From NCBI GenBank assembly GCA_932294295.1, contig OW028581.1, positions 9,284,526 to 9,348,525 of the forward strand: a stretch of DNA of 64,000 nt, given 5' to 3'. This document shows positions 11,401-20,246 of the stretch, in pieces (position 1 is the stretch's first letter; each line of letters opens with the position of its first letter). The DNA is from Alitta virens (Eukaryota > Annelida > Polychaeta > Phyllodocida > Nereididae). The translations under genes and the position numbers were made by a program. The notes beneath the pieces were generated by a model. That model was not told the origin of the DNA. It ran no database searches and was given only the letters and a program-made list of their open reading frames with translations.

Positions 11401-12110
11401 GAGGTCCAATCCGCTTTATGCAACTTCCATCGGAGTTGACCCACTTCTCTTGTACCTTCTACGTTTTGTAGGACAATAGGAAAGTGATCACTGCCGTGAG
11501 TGTCCTCTAATACTCTCCATTCAAATTCCAGAAATAACGCTGGATCACATATACTAAGGTCTATCGCTGAAAATGTTCCATGACCTGGGTGAAGATATGT
11601 AGGTGAACCATCATTGAACAAGCAAAGGGTGTGGTCATTGAGAAAATCTTCAATGGTTTTTCCTTTGTTGTTGTGGGAAGTGCTTCCCCACAATTGGTTA
11701 TGGCTGTTAAAATCTCCTAGGATAAGACGCGGTTCAGGAAGTTGATTGTAAAGGTTATGCAAATCACTGGCTGTAAGGTGAAAGGGTGGAGGAATATATA
11801 AGGAACATATGGTGAATGTTTTATTCAGGTTCAGACGAACTGCTGTAGCCTGAAGGTTAGTGTTAAGAGCAATATGGGTATGAATGATGCCATTTTTAAC
11901 TAAAATTGATGAGCCACCAGTGGCTCTATCGTGGGCAATATTGCCATATGTATTATACATATGATAGTTTCTCAGTTTAAAACTATTTGGAGGTTTCAGA
12001 AATGTTTCCTGTAGACAGAAAACACTAGGGTTTAAGTCTTGGACCATGCAACCTATTTCATCGAAGTTGGCTCTGAAACCTCGACAGTTCCACTGAATGA
12101 TACTGTCCAT
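8427..12110 (-). CDS. LINE ORF2: endonuclease, reverse transcriptase and RNase H
   Basis: The protein is 1227 aa and uninterrupted. Residues about 1-225 form an APE-type endonuclease (IIQWNCRGFRANFDEI, LQETFLKPP, LGDFNSHNQLWGS near 132, SDHFPI), which nicks the target. The RT spans about 470-740, with NYRPIALTSCLCKTMERI, FQSGFRHHRSTLDH, FFDLEKAYDTTW, NGVPQGSILSPTLFN and the catalytic YVDD near residue 667 (many relatives have YADD). An RNase H domain lies at about 960-1085 (LYTDGSK, AELTAIYLALK, SDSKSAL, WIPGHAGIEGNEKAD). A C-terminal Cys/His motif CQSCRCPLTIKHILLDC follows. The start at 12110 is the first Met and sits directly before the endonuclease motif. The enzyme carries out target-primed reverse transcription in the nucleus. 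Confidence 0.95.
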   Translation of the reverse strand: MDSIIQWNCRGFRANFDEIGCMVQDLNPSVFCLQETFLKPPNSFKLRNYHMYNTYGNIAHDRATGGSSILVKNGIIHTHIALNTNLQATAVRLNLNKTFTICSLYIPPPFHLTASDLHNLYNQLPEPRLILGDFNSHNQLWGSTSHNNKGKTIEDFLNDHTLCLFNDGSPTYLHPGHGTFSAIDLSICDPALFLEFEWRVLEDTHGSDHFPIVLQNVEGTREVGQLRWKLHKADWTSFEKHCLETITMSHYRNCNNLVEDFTDDITDIANKTIPMTKNNSKRSARPWFDDEVREAIKNRKKALRIFKSQPTINNLNNFKCLKAKARRIVRQKKRSCWRDYVSRLTERTPSNKVWKMIKKIAGKNLASHVSILEVNGEHLSSPEQISNGLGEQFAYNSSSENYTREFQCYKAQAERLTLNIQSDNSEDYNSYITLEELQKAILKATDSATGPDNIHYQILKHLPQSSLKTLLYIFNQIWEKGCLPSLWKQATVIPIPKPGKDHSDPMNYRPIALTSCLCKTMERIVTDRLVWFLESNQLITEFQSGFRHHRSTLDHLVRLETYVRDAFINREHVVAIFFDLEKAYDTTWKYGIMKDLHDLGLRGRLPVFIGSFLQDRFFKVRVGSTMSSPYSQENGVPQGSILSPTLFNVKINSIVNSISENLMSSLYVDDFLIAYRSRYMPTIERQLQLNLNRIHKWSLENGFKFSKQKTVCLPFYYLRSNHPDPSLIIDNCQIKVVNETKFLGVLFDSKLSFIPHIKALKAKCLKSMNLLKVVSKYNWGGDTTVLLRLYRAITRSRLDYGSVVYGSARPSYLKCLNSVHHQGLRLSLRAFRTSPVESLYVLAGEPPLSLRRIKLSMQYILKVASTPTNPTYDVIFHPKYMHHYESRSNAIRPLGLRMKFYLEAAKIDTTIIAETEVPPIPPWILPVPKVILDLAELKKSETNPVDYQNLFYSIRFKYESYKFLYTDGSKMERRVGCAVTSYKTVIAECRLPDHCSIYTAELTAIYLALKNIEDSESDRYVICSDSKSALQAIQNKQLDNPGILDVLIKYFYLHEYKDIVFCWIPGHAGIEGNEKADLAAKRALTKEITDFTIPYTDFKMTIKSFIMSCWQRQWNECNNNKLHSILPCIQNKIPSRFNTRKDQGIYHRCLIGHSRLTHLHLLVNEPAPVCQSCRCPLTIKHILLDCSHLQRFRRPLFQANTLQHLYTRYPTQTIIDFLYASGFYYQI

Positions 12111-12180
12111 GAATTAGTTAAAAGAGTTTAATATTATCATAGTAAAATCTGTAGTGCATGGTATGAATTTGTATGAATAT

Positions 12181-13602
12181 TCACTTTTTCTTCAAAGTCG
12201 CTGCCTCTTTTGGTGTTAAGATCTTTTTGAGGGCCCCACCATGCTTAGATGGTGGTGTTATGAAGCTCAGTGCACTAGATTTTTCTAGTGTTTTTCTGAT
12301 GAGGGGGGGTCTTTTGGGAACAATTGATCTTTTATCAATTGCCCCCTCCCGTTGAGGCCTAGGGATGGTGGTAGTCCCCGCCTCCTCTTCCATCGGCTGG
12401 TGTATCTCTTCCGACTCAACGCCGGAAGGTGCACCCTGTGAGGGTACACTAAGTTGTGACGCACTAACCGATGGAGCTACAAGATGTCCTTTTCCGACAT
12501 CTATAGCATGCTGCTTTATTCTTGCGAGGTGATCGTCTGCCTGTGAAGTCTTAGATTCTGGTTTCTCTTTCTGCGTGCTTTGGCCTGCCTTGGAATATTT
12601 ATAATTAGGATCTAGGTCAATCCTTCGCCTGGGCGATGATCTGGGTGAAGGAGATCTAGGTCCAGCCATCTGAGACAGGACTGAGGCATAGCTTGCCCCA
12701 GCAGCCTGTTCAGCTATACGGCGTGCTTGGGGAAAGGAGATATCCTTGGTGGTCTTTAACTTCAGGATCTCTTTCTCTAGCTGCCATTTGGGACAGCCAC
12801 GGTGATAGGCTGGCCCATCACCTCCACAATTAACACAATATGACTGTTTCTGACATGGTGAGTCACGGGAATGAACGTGTTCCCGTGACCCACAATTGGC
12901 GCAGGTTGCTTTGGCGCGGCAGGAGCCGCTAAAATGGCCAAATCGCTGGCAATTATAACATCGTTTTGGGTTCGGGATGTAGGGACGTACCCTACACCAC
13001 TCGAACCCAATGCTGACCTTGTCAGGCAAAACTGTGCCATCAAAGGTCAGTGTGAGAAGCTGTCGTGAATATCTTGGGGGCTGGCGATGAATGTGGATGA
13101 CATTGTAGTCATCCAGCCAGTCCCTCAGTTCCTCATCAGAGCAGAGACTGCTCTCGTGCGATGTTATAACGCCCTTGCAGGAGTTGAAAAACCGATGGGG
13201 CTCCACCTTAATAGGGGCACCCGCAAAGGCCTTCCACTCCAGCAACTTCAAAGATTGGTCCTTGTGTGCAACCTGCACCAGCAAGGAAGAATTCTTTAAT
13301 CTCCTTGTATTTTCAATATAACCTACGTTTTCTTTCAAGGTCCTGCAAATTGTAATGGCTGAGAGACGGGAAAACCCATCATCACTGCCAGTAATTACAA
13401 GAAACTTGGGCCATGTCTGAAATAGAGAGGCAGATTGAGAGCTTTGATTTGCGTCATCTAATGATGGACGCAAACGTTTACCAAGTCTGGAACCAGTAGC
13501 CAATTTTTCGACCTCAGCCTGGTTTACCGCTGAGGGACGCGCACCTTGTTCACCCGGGGGACGTGCGAGCCGGTCTGAAATTGTCGATTCGGACATATTC
13601 AT
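12181..13602 (-). CDS. LINE ORF1: CCHC zinc-knuckle nucleic-acid-binding protein
   Basis: The protein is 473 aa from the ATG at 13602. The open frame extends further upstream into the flanking older LINE copy, but the element starts at 13755, so the first Met inside the element (MNMSESTISDRLARPP) is preferred. The middle contains three zinc knuckles at about residues 215-272: CYNCQRFGHFSGSC, CANCGSREHVHSRDSPC and CVNCGGDGPAYHRGC. An RRM-like region probably precedes them (inference from family layout). The C-terminal part is basic and Ser/Pro/Gln-rich. ORF1 proteins of this kind coat the element RNA and form the transposition particle. No stop or frameshift is present. Confidence 0.9.
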   Translation of the reverse strand: MNMSESTISDRLARPPGEQGARPSAVNQAEVEKLATGSRLGKRLRPSLDDANQSSQSASLFQTWPKFLVITGSDDGFSRLSAITICRTLKENVGYIENTRRLKNSSLLVQVAHKDQSLKLLEWKAFAGAPIKVEPHRFFNSCKGVITSHESSLCSDEELRDWLDDYNVIHIHRQPPRYSRQLLTLTFDGTVLPDKVSIGFEWCRVRPYIPNPKRCYNCQRFGHFSGSCRAKATCANCGSREHVHSRDSPCQKQSYCVNCGGDGPAYHRGCPKWQLEKEILKLKTTKDISFPQARRIAEQAAGASYASVLSQMAGPRSPSPRSSPRRRIDLDPNYKYSKAGQSTQKEKPESKTSQADDHLARIKQHAIDVGKGHLVAPSVSASQLSVPSQGAPSGVESEEIHQPMEEEAGTTTIPRPQREGAIDKRSIVPKRPPLIRKTLEKSSALSFITPPSKHGGALKKILTPKEAATLKKK

Positions 13603-13755
13603 TTTTGTTTCCCCTGTATGGTAGGGGACACACCCTCCTGTAAAGCTGGAGCAGCTTGTGCAATGCGCACTGTCCTGTTTTAGCCACTGGGGATAGAGGA
13701 CTTCACCCCAAGTGTTTCCACCCTCGCCGCGTGGAGGCCCAGGACCTTCAAGGGC

Positions 13756-14876
13756 GCGGAATGGGTGGTACTTCCGTCTCGGCAATGATTGTAGTATCAA
13801 TTTTTGCAGCCTCAAGATAGAATTTCATGCGTAATCCCAGTGGTCGAATGGTGTTTGAACGAGATTCATAATGATGCATGTATTTTGGATGAAATATTAC
13901 ATCATATGTTGGATTTGTTGGAGTTGAAGCTACTTTTAGTATGTATTGCATGGATAACTTGATACGACGAAGGGAAAGTGGAGGTTCCCCTGCCAGTACA
14001 TATAAGCTCTCTACAGGAGATGTACGAAAAGCTCTTAAGCTTAGTCGCAACCCTTGATGATGTACAGAATTCAGGCATTTTAGATAAGATGGTCTGGCGG
14101 AGCCATATACCACAGAACCATAATCAAGTCGAGAACGAGTAATTGCTCGATAGAGACGAAGGAGGACCGTTGTGTCCCCACCCCAATTATATTTGCTCAC
14201 TACTTTAAGGAGGTTCATTGATTTCAGGCACTTTGCTTTCAGTGCTTTGATATGCGGAATGAAAGACAATTTGGAGTCAAAGAGTACACCCAAAAATTTT
14301 GTTTCATTCACCACTTTTATTTGACAGTTGTCAATTATTAGTGATGGATCTGGATGGTTTGATCGTAAATAATAGAAAGGCAGACAAACTGTCTTCTGGT
14401 TAGAGAACTTGAAGCCATTTTCGAGTGACCATTTGTGAATCCTATTCAAATTTAATTGCAGTTGTCGTTCTATGGTTGGCATATATCTGGAACGATATGC
14501 AATGAGGAAATCGTCAACATATAGGGACGACATGAGATTTTCTGAGATGGAATTTACTATACTGTTGATTTTGACGTTAAAGAGGGTGGGCGAGAGAATA
14601 CTACCCTGAGGGACTCCATTCTCCTGAGAGTAGGGGCTTGACATCGTTGATCCCACTCGGACCTTAAAGAAGCGATCCTGTAGGAAGGATCCGATGAAAA
14701 CTGGAAGGCGACCTCGAAGCCCTAAGTCGTGGAGATCTTTCATTATTCCATATTTCCATGTAGTGTCATAAGCTTTTTCTAGGTCAAAGAATATGGCTAC
14801 TACGTGTTCTCTGTTAATGAAAGCATCTCTAACATAAGTTTCCAGTCTGACTAAATGATCTAATGTGCCCCTGTGA
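13756..14876 (-). mobile_element. RNase H-bearing LINE, 5' part of the older copy
   Basis: This segment is nearly identical to 9350-10465 of the inserted full-length LINE. It holds the RT region from about the FFDLEKAYDTTW box (upstream of 14743) through YVDD to the RT-RNase H linker, open throughout. It joins logically to 7322-8342; together they form one 5'-truncated copy interrupted by the full-length element. The 5' truncation is at 14876. Beyond that the sequence changes abruptly to unrelated DNA and the ~84-bp array does not resume. I could not find a convincing duplication for this older insertion. Confidence 0.9.
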
Positions 14877-14918
14877 CTAGTGCTTTAATGTCGCAATGTC
14901 TCAGTGCTACTGAAATAT

Positions 14919-15165
14919 TATATGACCAGCTGTCAGAGGCAGAAGTAGTGATGAGATAAGGCTGCTTGGAGTGCATAGTACATGACACATCTACCCCATG
15001 GGTGGGGTCTTTTACTTGCCTCAGCAGTGCTCAGCAAAGAAACTGAGTACAAGGCACCTGCAATTTAATGGGATGTAGCTAGTTCATGAAGAGTGCTTGG
15101 GCCAGGGAAAAGGCCAGTGTGGAATTGGCGAATGCCTTAACCATTAGGCCACCCAGCTGCACCTG
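14919..15165 (-). mobile_element. tRNA-derived SINE, family 2, degenerate copy
   Basis: The segment shares its body with copies at 16715-16965 and 42035-42300. Read on the plus strand it has a CAGAGGCAGAAGTAGTGATGA block, a CCATGGGTGGGGTCTTTTAC block and GTACAAGGCACC, ending near ACCATTAGGCCACC. On the minus strand the latter corresponds to the decayed tRNA-like head. The B box is largely lost here, so the assignment rests on similarity to the better copies. Confidence 0.6.
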
Positions 15166-15480
15166 GTGCGATTAAGATGACCTCATTACTTTTAAGACCA
15201 CCTCACCATTAGGACAACCTTACTATTAAGACCACTTCACTATTAAGATCACCTCACTATTAAGATGACCTCACTTTTAAGACCACCTCTCTAACTAGTA
15301 AGACCACCTCAGTATTAGGACTACCTTTTTATTAGGACCACTTAACTATTAAGACCTCACTAATGGAGACCACCTCACAATTAATACCACCTTACTATTA
15401 GGACTATCTCACTATTAGGACTACCTTATTATTAAGACCACCTCACTATTAAGACCATTTCACTATTTAAGACCAATTTT
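15166..15480 (+). repeat. Minisatellite of the TTAAGACCACCTCACTA motif
   Basis: About 17-18 imperfect copies of a ~17-bp motif (CACTATTAAGACCACCT and variants) run in one orientation. The same motif follows the CAGTGGAACCTC terminal sequence of pogo-like MITEs elsewhere in the window (20096-20246, 21267-21530). The array is therefore best explained as amplification of a transposon terminal or subterminal motif. No coding potential. Confidence 0.8.
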
Positions 15481-16472
15481 CACAAGTAAGGTGGACCAGA
15501 TAGTGAAGCTGTTCTGTTCTATTCAAAAACCTCATTATAGTTTCATAAACTTATGATTCATCTTCTCTGATGAATAAAATATGCAATTTTACTGCAAATT
15601 ACAAAGAAATTGTCAATAAGTCGATTCATAACCACAAATCATAACATATTTATCACCCAGTGATAAGTAACGCATTATGGTCTATAATCCAAATTTGTAG
15701 ATACAAAATTACACAGAATTTGTCAATAGTGAAACTTCTTTACAAACAATTATTCAAGAACTGATCAATTAGCCTCATTTATAACCACAGATTATATATA
15801 ATTGGCCAATTAGCCCCTTTTTGCATCGAATTGAAAATAATCTGTCGATAATTCCATTTTTAAGCCACAACTTATAAATAATTCTTTAAGGAGTCAAATT
15901 AATAACAAAATAATATTACTATTATAAAGAATTGGTCAAATAAGCCAAATTAGCCTCAAATTAGCCTGGATATAGCAATTCCTTTGATGGTCTTGAGCAG
16001 TCTTTTCATGTTGTACATTTGGTCAAATGAGATTTTTTGTCGCTTTGTCATAGAGTGCTGGAGTGGTATGCTCCAATGAATAATTTAACAAAGGCTCCCC
16101 CTGTCATTTATGTGTAATGAGAGAGATAGCTGGCAATGTGGCTTAATAATACAGGCTGTTCTGATACACAAAGAGAAATAGGAGCTAGGTAAAAATGGCA
16201 AAATTCTGATGAAAATTTCCTTGATGGCTCTATATTTCTTCCCATTTTTCTTTTTTACATTTCTATGAATTATTTTTTATTATCAGGCTATTCGTACAGG
16301 GTGTTCTGATACAAAAGAGAAACGGAAGCTAGGTAAAAATTACAATATTTAGGGGGGGGGGGGGGGAGTTCTTTTATTTTATATGCATTTTTGCTATGAT
16401 TTTAACTACATAATTATAAAGTTTTATGAAGATGGATTTTAATAAGATTAAATGGTATGGCCCTGATTTTGG
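15481..16472. other. Intergenic, AT-rich, no gene seen
   Basis: No supported ORF. The stretch contains short internal repeats (AATTTGTCAATAGT and AACCACAGATTATA variants) and a roughly repeated segment around GGTGTTCTGATACAAAAGAGAAA at about 16150-16220 and 16295-16350. A run of G lies at about 16351-16367. Confidence 0.6.
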
Positions 16473-16547
16473 TTGTTTGTTTGTTTGTTTGTGATTAGGG
16501 CTTTATGTCCTGTATTTTTGCACCAGTTGGGCTAATTAGGACAGGCA
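16473..16547 (-). mobile_element. Tail-only insertion of SINE family 1
   Basis: Only the conserved 3' tail of SINE family 1 is present (minus strand: from TGCCTGTCCTAATTAGCCC to AAAGCCCTAATC), followed by a CAAA-type repeat (TTTG on the plus strand). It is flanked by a perfect 14-bp duplication, GGCCCTGATTTTGG, at 16459-16472 and 16548-16561. This shows it is an independent retroinsertion, extremely 5'-truncated, and not a decayed full-length copy. Confidence 0.9.
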
Positions 16548-16607
16548 GGCCCTGATTTTGGAAGAAAGAAAATACTCAGTACACTGCATTATATTGTAAT
16601 GTTTAGT

Positions 16608-16664
16608 GTGTGTGTGTTATTGTTTAACGCCTCATCAGCACCTGAGTGGGCTATGTAGAGGCTC
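16608..16664 (-). mobile_element. Tail-only insertion of the RNase H-bearing LINE
   Basis: About 57 bp match only the last bases of the LINE 3' UTR at 7338-7395 and 8355-8410 (plus strand GTTTAACGCCTCATCAGCA onward) plus its GT/AC tail. It is flanked by a perfect 14-bp duplication, TTGTAATGTTTAGT, at 16594-16607 and 16665-16678, so it is a separate target-primed insertion that aborted after copying the tail. It lies only ~60 bp from the SINE tail-only insertion. Confidence 0.9.
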
Positions 16665-16714
16665 TTGTAATGTTTAGTATCATATTGTATTGTTGCATTA
16701 TATTGCATTGTATA

Positions 16715-16965
16715 CATGACTAGTCCCAGAGGCAGACGTAATGATGATATGATGGGGCTGCATCGAGTCCACAGTATGACACATTAGACACATTTACCCA
16801 ATGGGTAAATTTTACCTGCCCTAGCATGGACACCTCAAATTTAGCATCTTAAATGACTGACATCTAGCTGAGATGTAGCTCATGAAGAGTGCCCAGGCCA
16901 AAATTCGAACCCAGGGTCTTCTGGAGCCAGCATATGCTTTCACCACTAGACCCACAACTATATAA
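16715..16965 (-). mobile_element. tRNA-derived SINE, family 2
   Basis: On the minus strand the head has an A-box-like TCTAGTGGTGAAAGC and a B box GGGTTCGAATTTTGG. The body includes the antisense of GGCAGACGTAATGATGA and of the ATGGGTAAATTTTACCTGCC block. The body recurs at 14919-15165 and in the plus orientation at 42035-42300. No clear target-site duplication was found. Confidence 0.75.
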
Positions 16966-17995
16966 ACACACTCGCATACTATTCCACGTTTTCTCAGATA
17001 TTATTGATTTTTATGAACAAATATTTCATTCAGTACACATTTGATATCAATTATTAAATTGTTTACGTTTTAGTAGCCAGAGAGTATGCTAACATGAACT
17101 ACTTTATCAATTGATTTTTGCTTTAATGCAATAGTCTGGCGCTATATTTTTATTTGCATTTTTAATAACACGCGAAATGGTACTTAATTCGGCTATAAAT
17201 AGCCAATGAAACCTCCTGGTAAATGAAGAACTTTATGATCTGGTTATTAATAAATAATGCTTCATTAGTGGCTTGAAAGGATTGCAGTAGAAATAAATAT
17301 ATGTTTTTAAAAAATGAAAATAAAATAAATAAAAACAAGTGATTTATCAGGATAAACAAAATATTTTTGAGCAATCGATAAATCTATCCATCTGTCTATC
17401 TAGACTGACAAATCAATCAATCTATCTATCAATCAATAATAAATCAATCAATCAATATATCTGTCTACCTGTCTATCTGGACTGACAAATCAATCAATCA
17501 ATCTATCTATCTACATATCTACCTATCTATCTATCTGTATGTCCGTCTATCTATCTATCTATCTAAGTTGGTGTCAGCTCTAGGTACAAGTTATTAACAA
17601 TAACCAATTACACAGTAATAAATATATAAATGCCAAGTTAACATCAAACTACTATCAACATATTTATCAAAGACACGATATCCCGAACGGCAAAATTAAC
17701 CAGAGCTTTTCCTAATTAATGATTAATACCAAACAGAACAAAGCATTGCAGCCTATTATTATGCCTGTGAATAATTAATTAGAAACACGCGGGGCAGATT
17801 TTAATATAAATTGGCAACGCGGATCCCTTCGTCATAGAAAACTCAATTCAATTTACAACAACTGCATAATACATTTTCGTAGAGAACATCTGGAAATCGT
17901 GTTATTAATTCATATGGACTCACTATAATAGTCTAGATTTTGATATATTTTTATGCTTTAGTTATGCCGTAGCAGGTACAATGGAAACTAAATAT
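16966..17995. repeat. AT-rich intergenic DNA with ATCT/AATC microsatellites
   Basis: No gene supported. From about 17386 to 17570 there are interleaved tetranucleotide repeats (ATCT, AATC, CTGT variants), with two similar blocks around GACTGACAAATCAATCAATC. The flanks are unique AT-rich sequence. Confidence 0.7.
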
Positions 17996-18700
17996 TGAGA
18001 CGACCTCACTATTAAGACCAACTGACTACTAAGACCTCCTCACTTTTAAGACCACCTCCCTATTAAGACAACCTCACTATTAAGACCACCTCACTATAAA
18101 GACCACCTCAACATTAAGATCACCTCACTATTAAATACCACCTCACTATTAAGGCCACTTCATTATTAAGACAGCCTCACTATTAAGACTACCTAACTGT
18201 TAAGACCACCTCACTATTAAGACCACCTCACCATTAAGACCACCTCACTATAAAGACCACCTCACCATTAAGACCACCTCACTATTAAATACCACCTCAC
18301 TATTAAGGCCACTTCACTATTAAGACTACCTAACTGTTAAGACCACCTCACTATTAAGACCACCTCACCATTAAGACCACCTCACTATAAAGACCACCTC
18401 ACCATTAAGACCACCTCACTATTAAATACCACCTCACTATTAAGGCCACTTTACTATTAAGACCACCTCAATATTTAAACTGTCTCACTATTAAGACCAC
18501 CTTGCTATTAAGACTGTCTCGCTATAAAGAACACCTCACCATTAATGCAGTAATTTGTTGCACCTTAAATAACCTCAATGGCGAGATCCCACTATATCTT
18601 AATTATGAATAATTTCATTTCAACTAAAGCACTTATTTAAGGGCCCAGCAAATACATAGAACATTGATAAAACCTCACTATTAAGTCCACCTCACAATTA
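17996..18700 (+). repeat. Large minisatellite of the TTAAGACCACCTCACTA motif with higher-order structure
   Basis: About 30 or more copies of the ~17-bp motif run from about 17998 to 18550, with outlying copies to about 18700. Between about 18130 and 18470 the variants TATTAAATACCACC, AAGGCCACTT and AACTGTTAAGACC recur in the same order, giving a higher-order unit of roughly 140 bp. The motif matches the end of pogo-like MITEs in the window. Confidence 0.8.
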
Positions 18701-18897
18701 GAACCACTGTATTATCGCCAAATGTAATCTTTTAACTAATTTCCTCATAATTATGACCACATTGCCATTACGATAATTAAATAGTTAAATGCAGTTTTGA
18801 ATGTGAGAAATGTTTATGTAAAAAAAAATGCTCCAAATTCTGAAAGATAATTTTATATTTTTTCCATACAATATATTGTATTTTTCAACATTTTATG

Positions 18898-19000
18898 CCA
18901 TCTATTTATCTATCTATTTATCTATCTGTCTATCTATCTGTCTATCTGTCTGTCTATCTATCTGTCTCTCTGTCTGTCCATCCATCCATCCATCCATCGT
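18898..19000 (+). repeat. TATC/TCTG/CATC microsatellite
   Basis: Continuous tetranucleotide repeats shift from TATC to TCTG and then CATC. Short open frames across it ([11 protein letters not shown] type) are an artefact of the repeat. Confidence 0.9.
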
Positions 19001-19721
19001 TTACATGCATTCACACTTCAGGTCATGTTGACCTTGTGTTAATGCGTCCATCTCAACCTACCAAAAATAATAATGTATAATATATTTATGAATAATTTCA
19101 TTTATCACCAAAGCAGTGATTCAAGGGCCTGGCAAACATATATGACGGCGCAGTAATAATGTGTGATGCGGTGTAGGGCGGACGTGCCCGCCTCATTAAA
19201 GTGCGCCCATCAAATATTCATGCCCCTACTATTTGGCTCTATCAATTATTCAGTGGATTTGCCTGAATTATTCAGAGGTCGGTCGATTCCAATCCCCCGT
19301 ACCTACCCTTCCCCTCCATTCCCTATACATGTTCTTATTCATTATTAATAATTGCTTTAAATAATACGTCTGGCGGCCGCTCAGCTCTCTCCTAGTAGCA
19401 GCTTGCTTCATCCAGCAGCCCTCACTGAGATGGTGTACAGCCCTCATTCAGCAGTCAAGCCCTCAGCGACCCGCAAGAAAGGAGTTTTTGAAGCTGCTGA
19501 AATTACATTTAATTGACATCAACTCATACATTGGATATTTAAAAAGGTATGTGTTACAATTGATGAGCTGTGAAGATTCTCTTTGGACCACAGGTGTTCT
19601 TTACTGTTTAGACACTCAAGTTCGTTATACAGAGGTAATTTTAATTCTGAACTTTTCAAAAAGGTACATGTAGTTTTTGGACGTGCCAATTGATCTTGAA
19701 ATTGAGTTGCCATAATGCCGG
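19001..19721 (+). other. Intergenic; possible non-coding 5' exon region
   Basis: The segment 19360-19545 is GC-richer than its surroundings, has a NotI-type GCGGCCGC at about 19374 and ends with a reasonable splice donor (TTAAAAAG|GTATGTG, about 19545). It could be a 5' UTR exon of the zinc-finger gene downstream, whose coding exon begins with a splice acceptor at 24998, but nothing else links them. A ~60-bp block at 18600-18660 recurs diverged at 19085-19145 (TGAATAATTTCATTT). Confidence 0.2.
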
Positions 19722-20000
19722 GTGGTCTTTATAGTGAGGTTCCCTGTCGTATTTATCATTACAGTAAAACCTCTCAATAATGATCATGTAATGTGTAAAA
19801 ATGACTGGTTTTAATGTCGAGGTGGTCTTAATACGAGGGTGGAATTGGTGAGGAAGTCTTAATAATGAAGTGGTCTTAATAGTGAGGTTGCCTTTAATAG
19901 TGAGGTAGTCTTAACGATGGTCTTAGTTATGAGTTGGTCTTAATGTGGAGGTGATCTTAATTGTAAGTCTTAAAACTGGGTTAATCTGTAGGCCACCTCG
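19722..20000 (-). repeat. Inverted copies of the pogo-like terminal motif
   Basis: Several copies of GGTGGTCTTAATAGTGAGG-type sequence (the reverse complement of the arrays at 15166 and 17996) occur here with a CAGTAAAACCTC terminus near 19762. This looks like decayed, overlapping pogo-like MITEs rather than a regular array. Confidence 0.65.
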
Positions 20001-20095
20001 AATAACGACCACTTCTGTAATGAGACCTAGCTTTTTAATACCTAAAACCCCAGCATAACGACAACCATGCATTTACAACAATCAAGGCTCGAGTA

Positions 20096-20246
20096 CAGTG
20101 GTACCTCAAAATAAAGACCACCCAATATTAAGACTAATACTCTGGTTCACAAAAGCCTTCTATAATATATGTCAGAATTAAGAGCACCTCGATATTAAGG
20201 CCACTTCAGTGATTCATAAATGTGTTCTTTATAATGGGATTCACTG
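20096..20246. mobile_element. Pogo-like MITE with TA target duplication
   Basis: The 151-bp element begins CAGTGGTACCTCAAAATAAAG and ends TATAATGGGATTCACTG, an imperfect terminal inverted repeat. It is flanked on both sides by TA. A CAGTG-(G/A)-ACCTC terminus and TA duplication are typical of the pogo/Tigger branch of Tc1-mariner elements. There is no transposase, so it would be moved by a partner element elsewhere. Confidence 0.8.

Larger units (their letters stand above)
8343..13755 (-). mobile_element. Full-length RNase H-bearing LINE (I/Nimb-like), both ORFs open
   Basis: This non-LTR retrotransposon of about 5.4 kb has a short 5' UTR (about 13755-13603), ORF1 (13602-12181), a 70-bp spacer, ORF2 (12110-8427), an 84-bp 3' UTR and an AC-repeat tail (GT-rich on the plus strand at 8343). 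It is inserted within an older 5'-truncated copy of the same family. The 13-bp duplication GCGGAATGGGTGG at 8330-8342 and 13756-13768 defines both ends exactly. The domain order endonuclease, RT, RNase H, plus an ORF1 with CCHC knuckles, is that of the I superfamily; Nimb is my best guess. Both ORFs lack stops or frameshifts, so the copy may still be able to move. Confidence 0.92.

Noticed and set aside
13603..13815. N-terminal extension of the LINE ORF1 frame to 13815
   Set aside because: The extension crosses the element border at 13755 into the flanking older copy, so it cannot be part of the element's own protein.
15166..18700. CRISPR-like array
   Set aside because: Repeats are imperfect, without unique spacers of constant length, and match a MITE terminus in a eukaryotic genome.
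18828..19080. Short ORFs reading YLSIYLS or LSVYLSV
   Set aside because: They are translations of a TATC/TCTG microsatellite.
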